DNA of 64,000 bases from assembly GCA_024220525.1 (NCBI GenBank), contig JAMYWO010000115.1:24099-88098 (forward strand), given 5' to 3'. A program made the position numbers and the translations under genes. This stretch comes from Cochliopodium minus (Eukaryota; Discosea; Himatismenida; Cochliopodiidae). Under the pieces are notes generated by a model. That model did no database searches. It saw nothing but the letters and a program-made list of their open reading frames with translations, and was not told the DNA's origin. Positions 13,001-25,659 of this stretch are shown in pieces; position 1 is the first letter of the stretch, and every line of letters starts with the position of its first letter.

Positions 13001-16000
13001 TAATTGATATCCTTCAACATTTAGAACTATGGTGTTTTCAACAACATTATCCCTTAATTTTTGATCACTCTTTAAAAAGATTGCTGATTCATTCGATTTA
13101 GGAATAAATAAGGGTATTAGGGAAGAAGTGGAACAATCAAATATTCTTATCATTTCAACACTTGTAAAGAAATTTGAAAGATTAGAATTTTGGAGAATAA
13201 AACTATTGACGTTTATCTCGTTTATTTCAATTCTTGAGAGAGGAGAAGAAGATTCTTCGAAAGAAAAGACAGATCCACTTACTCTTTTGATGATAAATTT
13301 TGTACTTTGTTTTGTTTCGGGAGGAAAAAACTTTTTGGAGTTCTTCTTGGTTTTTAGATTTGAAATATTTCTGATGAGATCTTCTTTCTTTTCGTGAGTT
13401 CTATTATTTTCGCTTTTTCCAATTGAATCAACAATATAAAGTATCTTTTCCACATCTTTGAGAGAAAGTTTGAGATCTAAACCTTCAATCACTGATGTGT
13501 TTTCTGAAACGAGAGGAAGATCGTTTGGCTTGAGATTGAAATTCTCTTTGTTTTTGAACTTGAAATTGTTGATAGTAGAGATCACAACAGAACCTTCTTT
13601 CAAAACATGTTGATCTTGCTTCTCATCCATATTTTGTTCAAATTCATCAAATAAGTTTCTCTTTGAGCTCATACTTCTAATCATATCTTTATCTGTCCCT
13701 TTGTTATCACTGTCAGAAAGACAAACAATTATCTTTGGAATAAGAGCGCTGGTGGTTTGGAGAAAGGAAAATGGAGATAGATTTACTTTCAAAATTTCAA
13801 GAGAAGGTATCAACACGGAAATAGAAAATCTTCCATCTTCGCTGGGAATGCTAACAGAGATTTGCTCGATTTTTGTTTTCAATTTTCCACACAAAGAATC
13901 CAAGTAATAACCTAATTCTCTTTCATTGACCCAATGGTTCTTCAAGTTTCTTTTGGAGAATATTCTGCAGAATTCCGTCCAAGAACGATACTTGATAGCG
14001 TTGATGCCTTTCTTTGCGATCTTGTTTTGTAGCTTTTCTTTTCTTTTTTGAGCTAATTTGTAAGAAAGATGTTTCCATCTTAACTGAGTAGAAGAAAGAT
14101 TAGAAAGCTTTTCTTCTTTTTGTTTCGCCAAACCATTTGTACCAAACTTTAACTGAGAAATGATCTTTTCAAATAAGATTTGATTGTATATCACATTCAA
14201 TCTGGAAATGTTTATCTCCGCTTCCAAAGGCGCAACACCTGTATCAATACATTTTATGTATCCTCCCTTCCAAGAAATAGAAGGATTCTTAATTTGTAGA
14301 TTGGAGGAAGTTTGGTTTTTAATTTGTTTGTAAATTGGGCTTTCTAGAGTAGAAGAAGGATTTGGTCTATAGGAGTTTACAGGATAAGAAAAAATAGGAG
14401 AAGCTGTATCGTTTATCATTCTTCTAATAGGTGTGATTTCGGTATCTAAACTTCTTTTTGGAGTGAACTGGCCTATTGATGTCCTTGGAGTGTTATACTC
14501 GCTTATGTCACCATTTTCCTCTAATGATTCGTACATCTTCTTTATTTCATTCAAGTTGGATATTTCCTTTGAAATGAGTTCTGTGTGGGCTCTGGAAAGT
14601 GTAGAAAATAAAACTGGAAATTTGTTATTTTGGGTGATTCTGTCTACCCCTATAACATTGTCAACAGAGAATTCCAATTCAACTTTTATATTTTTGTCAT
14701 CAACAGAAAATTGTTTATTTGTAAAAGAGATCTTTAAAATATTAAATATTAATTGTAAAATAAAAATGAAAAAAACTATTTTACATCTTCAAGAAGTATT
14801 TCACAAAACTCATTGTTTGATTCTTCCAAAATTACAGATGCTTGTGGAAGTGAAATGAATATTTGGAGATTGTTTTTCTCCTTGAATAATTGCTCTTTTT
14901 TCTTGTAGAAAATGGTTTTCCATTTGGTGATGTCGAACATCCTTGAAAGTGATTCCATCTTCTTGATTTCATAGATTTTAAAAAGACTATGAAATGATTT
15001 GTTCAGCAAAGATACATTTTTCAAGTCTTTTGGTGATAGATAAGAACAAATATCTATGAAATACTTTTCAATTGAGAAAACAGTAAAAAAATCAGATTCA
15101 TCATCTTTGTAATCCTTCCCGAATTTGATGATATCAATGTTGGTTGTATCAAAAATGTAACCATCTTCCATTTTGTCCATGGTGTTGAATACTATGTCTA
15201 GAATGTTTTGGAAATATTTGTTTTGAAAGTGGAGACAAACTTTTTCGATGTCGATGCAAAGTTTTAACTGACTCCTCGAAGATAAATCGTCTTGAAATTC
15301 CTCCAAAGACATTGTAAAAGAAAAAGGCTCGTTCAACAAGAATGCGTTTGTATTGGATTTGTATGAAGAATAGTTTAATTGGAGGACTTTCATTGAATAA
15401 AACTCTACGCTAGTGTTTTGGATGTTGTTCTCAGAGAAATAAAGATCTTGATTTGTATGGTTAGATACTTTGATTGAAGAAAATTCCAAAATGAGCATTT
15501 CTGTGTTCTCATCTGAAGGATAAAAAAAGAATTTTATTCTAAATTTTAAAACTGAAAAAAAATTGTTACCATTATGATCAAATGGAGCTATTAAATTTGG
15601 TGAATCCAATATGACAGACCACTTTGTACCACTGTAATCAACATCTTCGTTTTGTATTTTTGCTTTTTCTTGTATCTTTATTGCCTCAGACGTTTCGGGA
15701 GATACAGAGTTGATAAAAAGAGTGAGTTGTCTGATGAGATCTGGAGAAATACATAAATTCAAAGGAGACACTTTTAATTGGAAATTTTTTGGAGCCTTCT
15801 CATCTGCGGGAATAAACCCCTTTAACAACAAAACTGGTTTATTCTCGAAATTTGGTTCAAAATAAAGAGATTTTGAGAAAGGTTGAAGAATTTGTCCTTC
15901 ATTCCACAAATTTTTGATAGTAATGTCCCTTATTTCACATCCCAGCTTTATTGACTTTCCTGTTATGAAATTTGTTTCGATATGGGACAATCTGAGTTGC

Positions 16001-17545
16001 AATAGAGGCCTTGGAACTACATAAACCAAATCAACAGTGTTTACATCCAAAATTTCAAGAGATTGGATCAATATTACTTCAATACCAATGATCGAAATCT
16101 TAAATTTACAAGAAGATTCCTTCTCATCAACATCATCTTGTTCACCTGGAAAAAAAAATTAAATTTTTAAAAATTTTTAATTATTTATCTCGTTGTTTTT
16201 ACTTTGTTCAATCAGCAATTTGAGTTCTTCTTTGTCTTCTCTTTTCAAACTTAGTTCATCAGATGAAAAATTAAGCTTACTCTCCAATTTTAGCTGATCT
16301 ATCTTTTGAACATCTTCGTTTTTCATATCTTCCACAACTTGTTTTAATTTTTTCTCGAAATTGTCTTCAAACTCTTCGCCCAAAACTTTTTTCTTCTTAT
16401 CTTTAGAAGAACCCATCAACCAACTCCCACCATTAGCGACAAGAGAATAAGCCCAACCAAATCCATAAGTACTTTCTTTGAATAATTTTTAAAACGAGAA
16501 AATAAATTTTTTAAAAAAAATTTTTTACGATTGAGATTGTCATCTTTTAGAATGTCACTTTCGTTTAGACTCGTATTATTATCTTCAGACTTTTCCATAT
16601 CAAAAATGAACTGAAACTCTTTCATTAAGATTGAAAAAGAATAGAAATCTATGTCTCTCAATCTGATAGAAAGAGGAGAATCGCAAGAGATGTTACAGTC
16701 GATTAGATTTGAACTTGAGCCTTTGGAGTAGGTTAACTCGACGACCAAGTTGATTGGTTCAACAATGCTATGTATGTTCTTTAACAAAATTTAAAAAAGA
16801 GAATAAAAGTAAAAAGTTTTTACTTTCTTTTTCTTTTTAACTCCCGATGATTCTATTATAAATGGAGTGGAAAGCTCTCTTTTTATTTTTTTATTGGACT
16901 CTTCTTGTTTATTTTCTTCTATCATACATGTGAATGACTTTATTTCTACTTTCTTTTCCAAATTAGAAGAATTCATGTTTGGATCTTTTTTGAAAGGATA
17001 GATATATATCATTTCTGCATAGAAATGAGTGATAGAAGAGCTGAATAGTTTTTCATTTTCAGAATGGAAAGATATATTCAAATCTATCAGCTTTATTTTC
17101 AAATTATCTATCAATCTCTGAAAGATCAATGAGAAATATGAGGATGATGATTCTATCTTTTCCGATTTCTTTTCCATTTTTTTGGGTTCATAGGAATGAT
17201 TTGCTATTATTTCCAGCTAATGATTAAAATATATTAAAAATCAGTTAATATTCCCCATAATATGGTTATTTGAGAAAATATGATATTTACAGTTAATCCT
17301 GTCACTTCAATCTCCAAACTTGATGTCAATAATCCTGACCATGGTATCTTCATATCTAATTTATTGATGAAACCTCTGCTTATTTTTACAGGAAATTCCT
17401 CTTCCAATGTCTTGGTATTCAATTCAAGGTTCATCAATGTTATATTTCCATTCCACCAAGAGAGTTTTAATTCCTCCCTCTTTAATCCAACAACATATTT
17501 TCCAATATATCCAATCACAAAATTCCATGCGATATTCTCAAACAT
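7074..17545 (-). CDS. VPS13: VPS13-family bridge-type lipid transfer protein with inserted F-box-like motif
   Basis: This giant protein of about 3,200 residues is predicted to form a hydrophobic groove carrying phospholipids between organelles at contact sites. The N-terminus at ATG 17545 is a canonical chorein segment (MFENIAWNFVIGYIGKYVVG, then LKLSWWNGNI and KIPWSGL). Five early introns are followed by one intron-free exon of almost 7 kb (7691 to about 14700), then two small exons ending at TAA 7074. The middle of the large exon has six beta-modules each carrying a conserved Asn (FVNNTEKRI, FENETCIPI, IVNKTSSDL, FKNKSSLDL and others), matching the VAB adaptor-binding domain. The C-terminus has the ATG_C/DH-like region and a final PH-like segment (FILKCENFEQESLFISSLSKY). 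Between N-terminal groove strands, at about 14970-15085, lies an F-box-like motif. Family is certain; which VPS13 paralogue is not. Confidence 0.9.
14970..15085 (-). other. F-box-like motif inside VPS13
   Basis: The encoded peptide has the spacing of an F-box: an ICSYLSPKDLKNVSLLNKSF core followed by HSLF and, some 25 residues later, TKWKTIFYKK, as commonly seen just after F-boxes. It interrupts the VPS13 strand pattern, which resumes at LQIFISLPQASVIL. It is in frame in a continuous exon. No SKP1 binding is shown, only sequence resemblance. Confidence 0.55.
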
Positions 17546-17749
17546 AAAAAGGTTGAGATTATCGTTTATAAAAAGATTCTATTGTTTCTTTTTTTTATTT
17601 TGGTTTGATGTAACAATAAAATCCCAAAAAAAAAAATATATAACATCAATATATTTTATGATTGTTTGAATATGTGAGTGAATGGATAGTTTTATTTTAA
17701 AATTTTAATAAAGATATACAATTGAGAGGATGACAAATTCCTAGAAGAT

Positions 17750-18683
17750 TCAATACAAATCATCATAAAATATATGTTCTCTAATATCTACATGCGGAAT
17801 AGGCAATCTGCTGTTGATTCTTTGTATTTGATTCTCATCTATTTTCTTTTCATAGCGCATTTCCTTCTTCTCCTCAACCTCAACAGCCTGCCTTTTATCT
17901 TTCTTTTTTTTGGTTCTTGCCAAACTAACACGGATAACAGTCTCATCAATCTTGGTGCCATTGGTGCTTTCTATCGCTCTTTTTGCGTTTTCTAGTGTTT
18001 TGAATACAATAAAAGCAAAATTTTTTCCTTTAGGATAATACAGATCGAGGAAATCACCATATACTTGGAAGATCCTTCTCAAATCATTCTTTCTTATATA
18101 TGGAGGAAGATTTCCTATGAATATCGTATTTTGATCGAATTGATCACTATCCTCATTTATATGATTGTTATTTTCATTATTGATCAAACCCTTTTTGTTC
18201 AGATTGTAAATTATATCATCGATTGTTCTTTTTTTGGAATTTGGATCATTATTTTGTTGAGTAATTTGTTGATTTCTTTGATGTTGATTATTATTGGAAG
18301 GAGGTTCCACTATCTTTACACCTACCTCTTTTTTGGGTGCTATCATTTGTTTCACTGGCTTCAATGGTACTTTTTTTACATTGGTGTTGCTATTATCCAC
18401 CAACAATGATCTCTTTTTTTTTTTATTAATTTTGAGAGGATATATTAATTTTTAAAAAAACAATGTTGTTTATTGATGAAAATTTTACAATTGGAAATAT
18501 TTTCGCTGCTTTTTTGGTCTATATTTTCGTATAAATCAATGATATTTAAGCTTTATTTTTTGATATTAAAAAGAAATATACTTTTGATTTTTTTAATTTC
18601 TCATATTTTTTCAATAATTCTTGTTCAGGATCGACCTTATTTGTGGTGGGAGTTTTTATGATAATCTTTGGCTTCTTGATCAT
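17750..18683 (-). CDS. NELFE: Negative elongation factor E (RRM protein)
   Basis: This is the RNA-binding subunit of the NELF complex, which holds promoter-proximal RNA polymerase II. I place the start at ATG 18683, giving MIKKPKIIIKTPT and then DPEQELLKKYEKLKKSK, which resembles the leucine/lysine N-terminal segment of animal NELF-E. Introns at about 18530-18580 and 18420-18490 join this to the main exon. The C-terminal half is one RRM with RNP2 TIFIGNL and RNP1 KNFAFIVF. The segment IDETVIRVSLARTKKK and a terminal HIFYDDLY also parallel NELF-E (which ends its RRM in a V-x-I-A-R-K and has an SDDVY motif). The middle is a short N/Q-rich linker rather than an RD repeat. The stop is TGA at 17750. 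A generic RRM protein is the alternative. Confidence 0.72.
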
Positions 18684-18930
18684 ATCAAATTAATGGTATT
18701 TTGGTTTTTTTTTATTTTTTTATATAATATTTGCCCAATAAAATTATTTTTATTTTTTTTCATTCAGTGTTGTATGAAAAATTAATAAATATTGTAAAGT
18801 TGTGTATTTATTTTTTAATTTCAATGCTGATTTTTTTTTTTATATTTTTCAAATATATATTTTTTTTTTCAGTTTAATTAAACAGTATCTCAAAAATAAA
18901 AAAAGGGTAACATTTAACCTTCTTTGTTTA

Positions 18931-21900
18931 ATGCAATTGGATCTTCATAATTTTTGTTTATCTGTAATTGATTTGCCACTAATCAAACAAAGAATCGAAG
19001 ATGTCAAGGATGATAAAGAATTTATCAACGAATTCGGCCAAAGTCCTCTTCATTACATTTGTATGAATTCAAATGCAAAAATAGAGACAATAAATTACAT
19101 GATAGAAAAAGGATTCGATATAAATCAGTTGGATATTTATAATAAAACCCCATTTCTATATGCATCACCTATAATAGACAATTTGCAGTTATTCAATTAT
19201 CTTTTAACAAAGAAACCAAATTTATATCTTGATAGTATTGATTCGAGCTTGAAAATGATTTGCAGATATACCAAAAATATCGAGATATTGATTTCATTGC
19301 TAATTTATATAAATGCAAATGATAAAGATTATAATTTCAAATTGGATCAACCATTACAATGTCCATTAACCATCGCAAAAGATTATAATTCCAATATATC
19401 AAAAGTAAATTCTAATTTTCCCATTATAATCTGAAAATATGCTAAAATAAAATTAATATTCAAAGAACATAAAAGTAGATATAACTGGATTTACCATATA
19501 TTCAGGAAATCTGATAAATGGTAGAGGGATGATAATCACATGCAAACATGAACCACTTGGAATAGATGGGATGCATTTCAGCACCAAGATGTCTTTCGTG
19601 ATATCCAAAGTAAAACTACAAAAGAAGTTAAGTTCGGAAGGAGTTGCAAGTGGGACATTGGTAATACCTCCCCAAGCAGAATCTTTTTTATAATTTTTTT
19701 TTAATAATAAACAGAAAGAAGGAGGAAGGGAATACTTCGTTCAATTCAAGGATGGAGAAGAAATAGTAGGATCAAGGTATGTTTTTATTCTTAAAAGAAC
19801 ACAGAACATTAATACATTCATTATTCAGGAAGGATGCTTTTGTAACTTTGTTTAAATGTTAAAATATTTGTTTTAAACCAATCATTACTTATTTAGCAAG
19901 GAGTGAAACTGATGATAGTAGGAAATGAAAATGTTGGAAAAACAACGCTAAAAGAAAGGTAAAATAGAAAATCTACTGAAACATATTTTTTGAATTTTTT
20001 TTTTTTTGGTAATTTAAAGGTTAATTTCTTCAGGCGATGATGTAGATAAAGAAATGTTAGATAATATCAAGAAAAAAGAAAAGAAAATGACCCATGGGGT
20101 TGACATCAGATCATGGAAGGATAGTGATTTAAATACGGTATAAATATATTTGGATTATTAATAAAATGCAATATTATTTCTTTATTATTAATTTATTTTT
20201 TATTTTTATTTTTAGCTATTTTCAATTTGGGATTTCGCAGGTCATGAAGAGTAATAAATAAAAGTGAATTATTTAAACAATTAACTCCTTTTAAATAGGT
20301 ATCATATTGCACATTCTTTCTTCTTTAGTAGGTGAAATAATCTTATTTTATTTTTTTTTTTTTGATCATCATTAATTGTTTACTATTACTAGTAAGAGTA
20401 TCTACCTTTTATTGTTCAACTGCTCTTATGATGTCAACAAAATTGTTTCTGAGAATAAATTAATTTATTGGATGCATTTTTTAGGTAAAATTATTTATTC
20501 AAAATTGAATATGTAAATATTTTTTTTTAGAGAGTCAAGTGGGAAATACATGTCCTGTAATGTTGATTGGAACAAAAACAGATTTATTGAAGATGAGTGA
20601 AAGAAATTTAATTACAAGATTTTCTCAAATTAATACAGGTAAACATTTTTTAATTTTTAAGATTTTTTTGTTTCTTATTTTTTATAGAGATCAAGAATCT
20701 TGTTCAAAGAAACAATATCAAACTGGATATTTACCATGTGATTCTCGAAAATAAGAATTTGTCTGTTAAAGATGATTTTTATTTCTTCCCTTTGAGTTCT
20801 TATGAGGACAATCTTGAACTATCCGGAGTAAACAGTTTGAAAAAACACTTGGCACACAAATTCAAGTCAATTAAATCAAATTTTTCTGTAGGGCTCAAAC
20901 ACAATGTAGTCTATGATCTGATTAAAAATATCAATGAAATCGAGAAAAAACCTTTCATAAACGTTTCTTATTTGTGGGATAAACTTTTGGAGCAGTCTAA
21001 ATTCGATTTTCATACTTTCATTTTGTACTTGTGTTCCCAAAAAAAAAAGTTCGGAAAAAGATATGAATTGGAAAATATGGAGAATGGACTAAAGAGGTTT
21101 TCTGAAGATATTTTAGACTCTTTACACTATAAAGCTAGAAGAAAATTCGAGATTATTCTCAAAGATCTTAATGAATTGGGTGTTATTATCTATTTTAATA
21201 ATGATATTCTCAAAAATAATCTAATCCCAGGTAAATACTTGTAACTTATAAAAACCCTATTAAAAATTAAAAATTCTATTATTCAAATTGAAAGATCCTA
21301 AATGGTTCAATAAAGTCTTCAAAGAGGTATCAAAAAAAAAAATGTTCTTTTTCTTTTATTTAACAATCTGAATTAATTTTAATAGATTCTCAACATTGGG
21401 AAACTCAAAATTAAGGATATACTGGGAACTTTTTTGGAGATGTTTGAAAGTAAATCCCTTGTAAAAACGGAGATAGAAGAGCTCGTTTTGATTTTAGATG
21501 GGAAAGACAAAAACTTTTCTCCAATAAACATTAGTAATTTCAATATGACTGTCACCAAAATTAGTTTCAAGTATTTGTATAACAGATTCACCAACATTGT
21601 TGACAAAATGAAAAAAGATAACAAACTCAATCACATATTGTCTTTGATCAAAAAGAAATATTGGATAGAAGAGTATCAGGATGTGACACAACTAAGTAAT
21701 TCTCTTTTGAAACAAAAATTTTTTTTCCATTAATTTTTCAAATTTATATTTTTTAAAAAGTTTATTTTTTGACACAAAGGAACTTTGAAATATTCATTGA
21801 AAAAATTTTGATGGACAGTGGAATTAAAAGAAACAATCTACATAGTTTCCAGGAATACACTCAGAATTTGTTGATTGAATTTGGGTTAATTTTTTTAAAT

Positions 21901-23480
21901 TAAAAAAATTATTTTTTGTATTTATTTTTTTTTAAAAGTTTCATGTGTCCAAAAGAAAAGAGTGTAATGAAAGATGGAAAAAAGAAAAACACGTAATTTT
22001 TTTTTTTGTTTTAAAAAAAAGTTTTTAAATTTAAAATTAATTTAATATAGATACATCGTCCCTTTTTTGTTTCCAGAAACTAGGTTGACTGAAATAATTT
22101 TGAAAGGATTCAAAAAGATTCAAGGGACATACAACCACGAATGGACAACCATTTATTATCTCAAATTTAGGCCTTCTTCAATGTGGAAAATGTTGTTTTT
22201 GAGAATAAGAGGAGCCATTGAAGTAATAGAAATGGAGCAAGAAGTTTATTGGAAAGATGGTCAAAAAAAAAATTTTTTTTTTTTTTATTTTAATTAATTT
22301 TTTTTTTAGGGTTTGTAATTTGCTTCAAAATCGGGAAAAACTTGACAATAGTGGAACTCAACTTGTTGGAGAAAAATTTGGAGGGAGAAAACATTATTAA
22401 ATTGGATATCAAATCTACCACTAAAATAGACGGAATCTTCGAAGTTGTTCACAAACAAATCACCAATTTCATTCAAACATGGATTTTTCACTCTGCCAAA
22501 AACGAGATCAAGTTTATTATTACAAAAAAGTCAATGGAGAAAGAGAAACCCGTCAATTTGATGCAGGCATTGGTTCCTATTGAGAGAATCAAGATTCTAT
22601 GCTGTCATTGCTTATTTCCCATCATGATTAACTATTCTAGAGATTGCAACGCTCAGTGCACCAACTGTTTCAAAAATCCTGTCATTGAAAAATATGCGTT
22701 TTTAGATTTCAGTAACAAACATTTCCTTTCAAAAATAATTTTTAACTTTGAAATCTTCCAATTTCATTTTTTAGTTGAACAAGGAGGATTTGGTTGTGTA
22801 TTTAAGGCCCTAGATCTTGAAACCAAAAATTTGGTGGTCATCAAAGAAAGCACGCAAGAAAGAAAGTTTTTCGAGAAGGAGATCGAGATGCTCAAAATAG
22901 TTTCCGAGATTCCCAACTTTACTACTCCCAAATTTTTGGGATCTTTGGAGAACATCCTCCAAAGCAACATTTACATTGGTATCTTTTTCTTTGAAAAAAT
23001 AGACTTTTTTTTGTTTTTAATTTTTTTGAATTAATTTTTGTTTAAAATAGTAATGGAATACGTTGAAGAAGGAGGAAATTTGACAAATTTTCCAAAAGAC
23101 AAATTGAAATTTCTCAAATCAGAAAAAGAGTACATTAGGTAAACAAAGTTTTTATTTTTCATTTTTATTTTTATATTTTTTTAATACTTTTTTTAATATT
23201 TTTTATATTTTTATTTTTTAAAATTTTTTTTTTAGAATGCTGCTCATTTTGTTACACGAACTTCAAAAACTCCACAATTTCAATGTATTGCACAGAGACA
23301 TCAAACCTCAAAACATCCTTTGGTACAAAAAGAAAGACACTCTTCAGTTTATCTTCATCGACTTTGGATCCTCCTATTACCTCAACCAACAAACCACCGA
23401 AAAAATACCAACCAAAACGGAATTTTTCTCCCCCACAGAACAAAATCAAGAAAATGAAAGTTTTGGTATTTATTTTTGTC

Positions 23481-23513
<33 letters not shown>

Positions 23514-25631
23514 ATTTAAAATTTTTATTTTTATTTTATTTTTGTTTCTATTTTTATTTTATTTTTTATTTGTATTTTATTTTTTATTACTTACTTATTT
23601 GTTTCTATTTTTAAATAAGATAACTTTTTAAAATTTTATTTTTTTTTGATTTTTGATTTTATTTTTTTTGATTTTTTTTAATTGTCCAAATTTTATCAAT
23701 TTTTTTTTCAGGAAGTGATGTTTTCTCATTGGGAAAAACTATTTTCTTTTTCTTTGATACATACCTTCAAGTAAAAGTCGGAAACTTTCTCTCTAAAATT
23801 TTGGAGGATATGACCGAAAAGGAAATCGTAAAGAGACCCTCTATTCCCAAAGTTATCAACAAGCTTATTGAGTATTGCAGCAAAATGTACGACGGGGAGA
23901 TAGACATTGTCAAAATTTTGACCAGAAAGAAAGAATTTGTGCAGCCTCCCTTTTTTGATCCAAGCAGAGAGGAGAGTAAAAAATCAATTGGTATAAAAAA
24001 ATTTTTCTTTATTTAAATTTTAATTTTTAATTAATTTTTAATAATTTTTAATAATTTTTAAATTTAATTTTTATTTTGGTATTAAAATTTTTTGTCTTTA
24101 AATTTTTAACATTTAATATTCTAATTTCTTTTTTAGATCTATTATTATCATTTATTTACCATTTTTATTTTTTTAATTAGAACACAAAATACTGGGGAGC
24201 AGATCTTTTGGTGATATGAATGACGAATTCACCAAACCACTCAAAGAAATCGAAGCAATGCACAAGGAAATGAAAATCCAGAAAAGCGCGCTCAAAGAGA
24301 ACAAAATCTCAGAAAAGTCCATCTGCGGTCTAAAAAGGCTGAAAAACAACGATTACATGAACAGTCTCCTACAATGCCTGTTTCATTCACCCTTGTCAAA
24401 ATACCTCCTCCAAATAGAAATTCCTTATCAAAGTATTATGGAGAAAGAAAGGGATAAATACGAGAGAATCATTTTGGCAAATTTCGTTGGGTTGTGCAAA
24501 GAAAATTCCAGTAAGTGTGCGGGGGTCGTGGAATCTTCCAAATTGAACTATTTCGTTTCTAAACTCAAGAAAAACTCTCTCCAAAAAAAGTTGAATGGAT
24601 GTGATTATTTGTTGAACATTTTGGTAAACTCCATGCTTAATTGCTTCTCTTCGCACAAAAACTTGGAAGATTTCAAAGAAACTTTGGAGGAAATCATTTG
24701 TATTGAGGCTGAGAAAAAGTCCGAGTGTTTTTCTTGCAAAGAAACAGTCGTTAAGATCGAAAAGTTGTTTAGTTTGCCTTTGTCCATTCCTCAAGACAAA
24801 CCCAAGGTTTTTCTTGATGACTGTTTTCATTTACTTACCAATGGAGAAAACAAAGTTGAAGAGTTTTGTGATATTTGTAGAAAGAATACCACCAAAAAGA
24901 TGATCGTTTCAGTTACAAAGTTTCCAAAATTGATGGTTTTACAGTTTGAAAGATTTTCTCCCATCAAGTTTCTCCCTAAAATATTCAAAACCAAAGTCAA
25001 CTTTTCTTTTGGTGATATGATCCCTTCTTCTCTCACTTTACTCAAAGATGTTCCCAAGTATGATTTGATTGGAGTGATCAATCACAAAGGTTATTTTCCT
25101 GATAGTGGGTCTTTCTCTTCCTTTGTCCATGTAAAAGAAAAGTGGATCAAATTCACCAACGAACATTTTTCGTTGGTGGATGATACAGATCGAATAATAA
25201 GCAAAAAAGCTCTTTATTTATTTTACAAGGCATCTAATGTTACAACTAAAAATGAAACTGCATCTACATCTGTGGACAATAATATTGATCAACCAAAATT
25301 TTCTTACAACATTGAACCTCAATACGCTAATCTTACCCAGACTGTCTCCCCTTCATATCTAATTGATTTACTTGAAGAAAAGTGCAAGAATTTTTGGATT
25401 TCAAGTTTTGGGAAGAAATTTGCTGTGACATGGGAAACATTCACCACAAAACTAATCTCCTACAAGATTGATCTCTTTTTGGGAATGGAAAAAGAAGAAA
25501 ATGAAAGAATTTTGGACAAACTCAAATCTCTTCTTTCGGTTGAAGATAATATAATCACTCCCTTAAATATCTACCAAACAACCAACAATATCATTGATTT
25601 TGATCAGTTTATTGAGAATAATTTGTTTTAA
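18931..25631 (+). CDS. Ankyrin-Roc-COR-kinase protein fused to a USP-like (pseudo-deubiquitinase) domain
   Basis: This is a ROCO-family signalling protein of about 1,700-1,800 residues in roughly 18 exons. Domains in order: ankyrin repeats (18990-19404, e.g. NEFGQSPLHYICMN); an unknown beta-rich linker (19466-19850); a Roc GTPase (19900-20815) with P-loop GNENVGKTT, switch II WDFAGHEE and GTKTDL; COR (20830-22560), including TYIVPFLFPETRL; a four-Cys ribbon (22600-22680); a protein kinase (22770-23900) with VVIK lysine, alpha-C Glu, HRDIKPQN and DFG all present; and a USP-like domain (24310-25240). In the USP Cys box the sequence reads NNDYMNSLLQCL, so the nucleophilic Cys is Asp, and the His box reads SGSFSSFV instead of GHY. 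The two CxxC zinc pairs (CFSC, CDIC) are kept. The kinase's first glycine-loop Gly is Glu. It presumably acts as a GTP-regulated kinase with a ubiquitin-binding scaffold. The stop TAA lies 29 bp from the convergent CLU gene. Start choice is moderately certain. Confidence 0.85.
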
Positions 25632-25659
25632 TAAAAAAAAAATTAGAATTCTTGATTGT

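Noticed and set aside
18473-18661. Hydrophobic plus-strand frame (MMKILQLEIFSLLFWSIFSY)
   Set aside because: It overlaps, antisense, the N-terminal exons and introns of the NELF-E-like gene, whose motif agreement is better.
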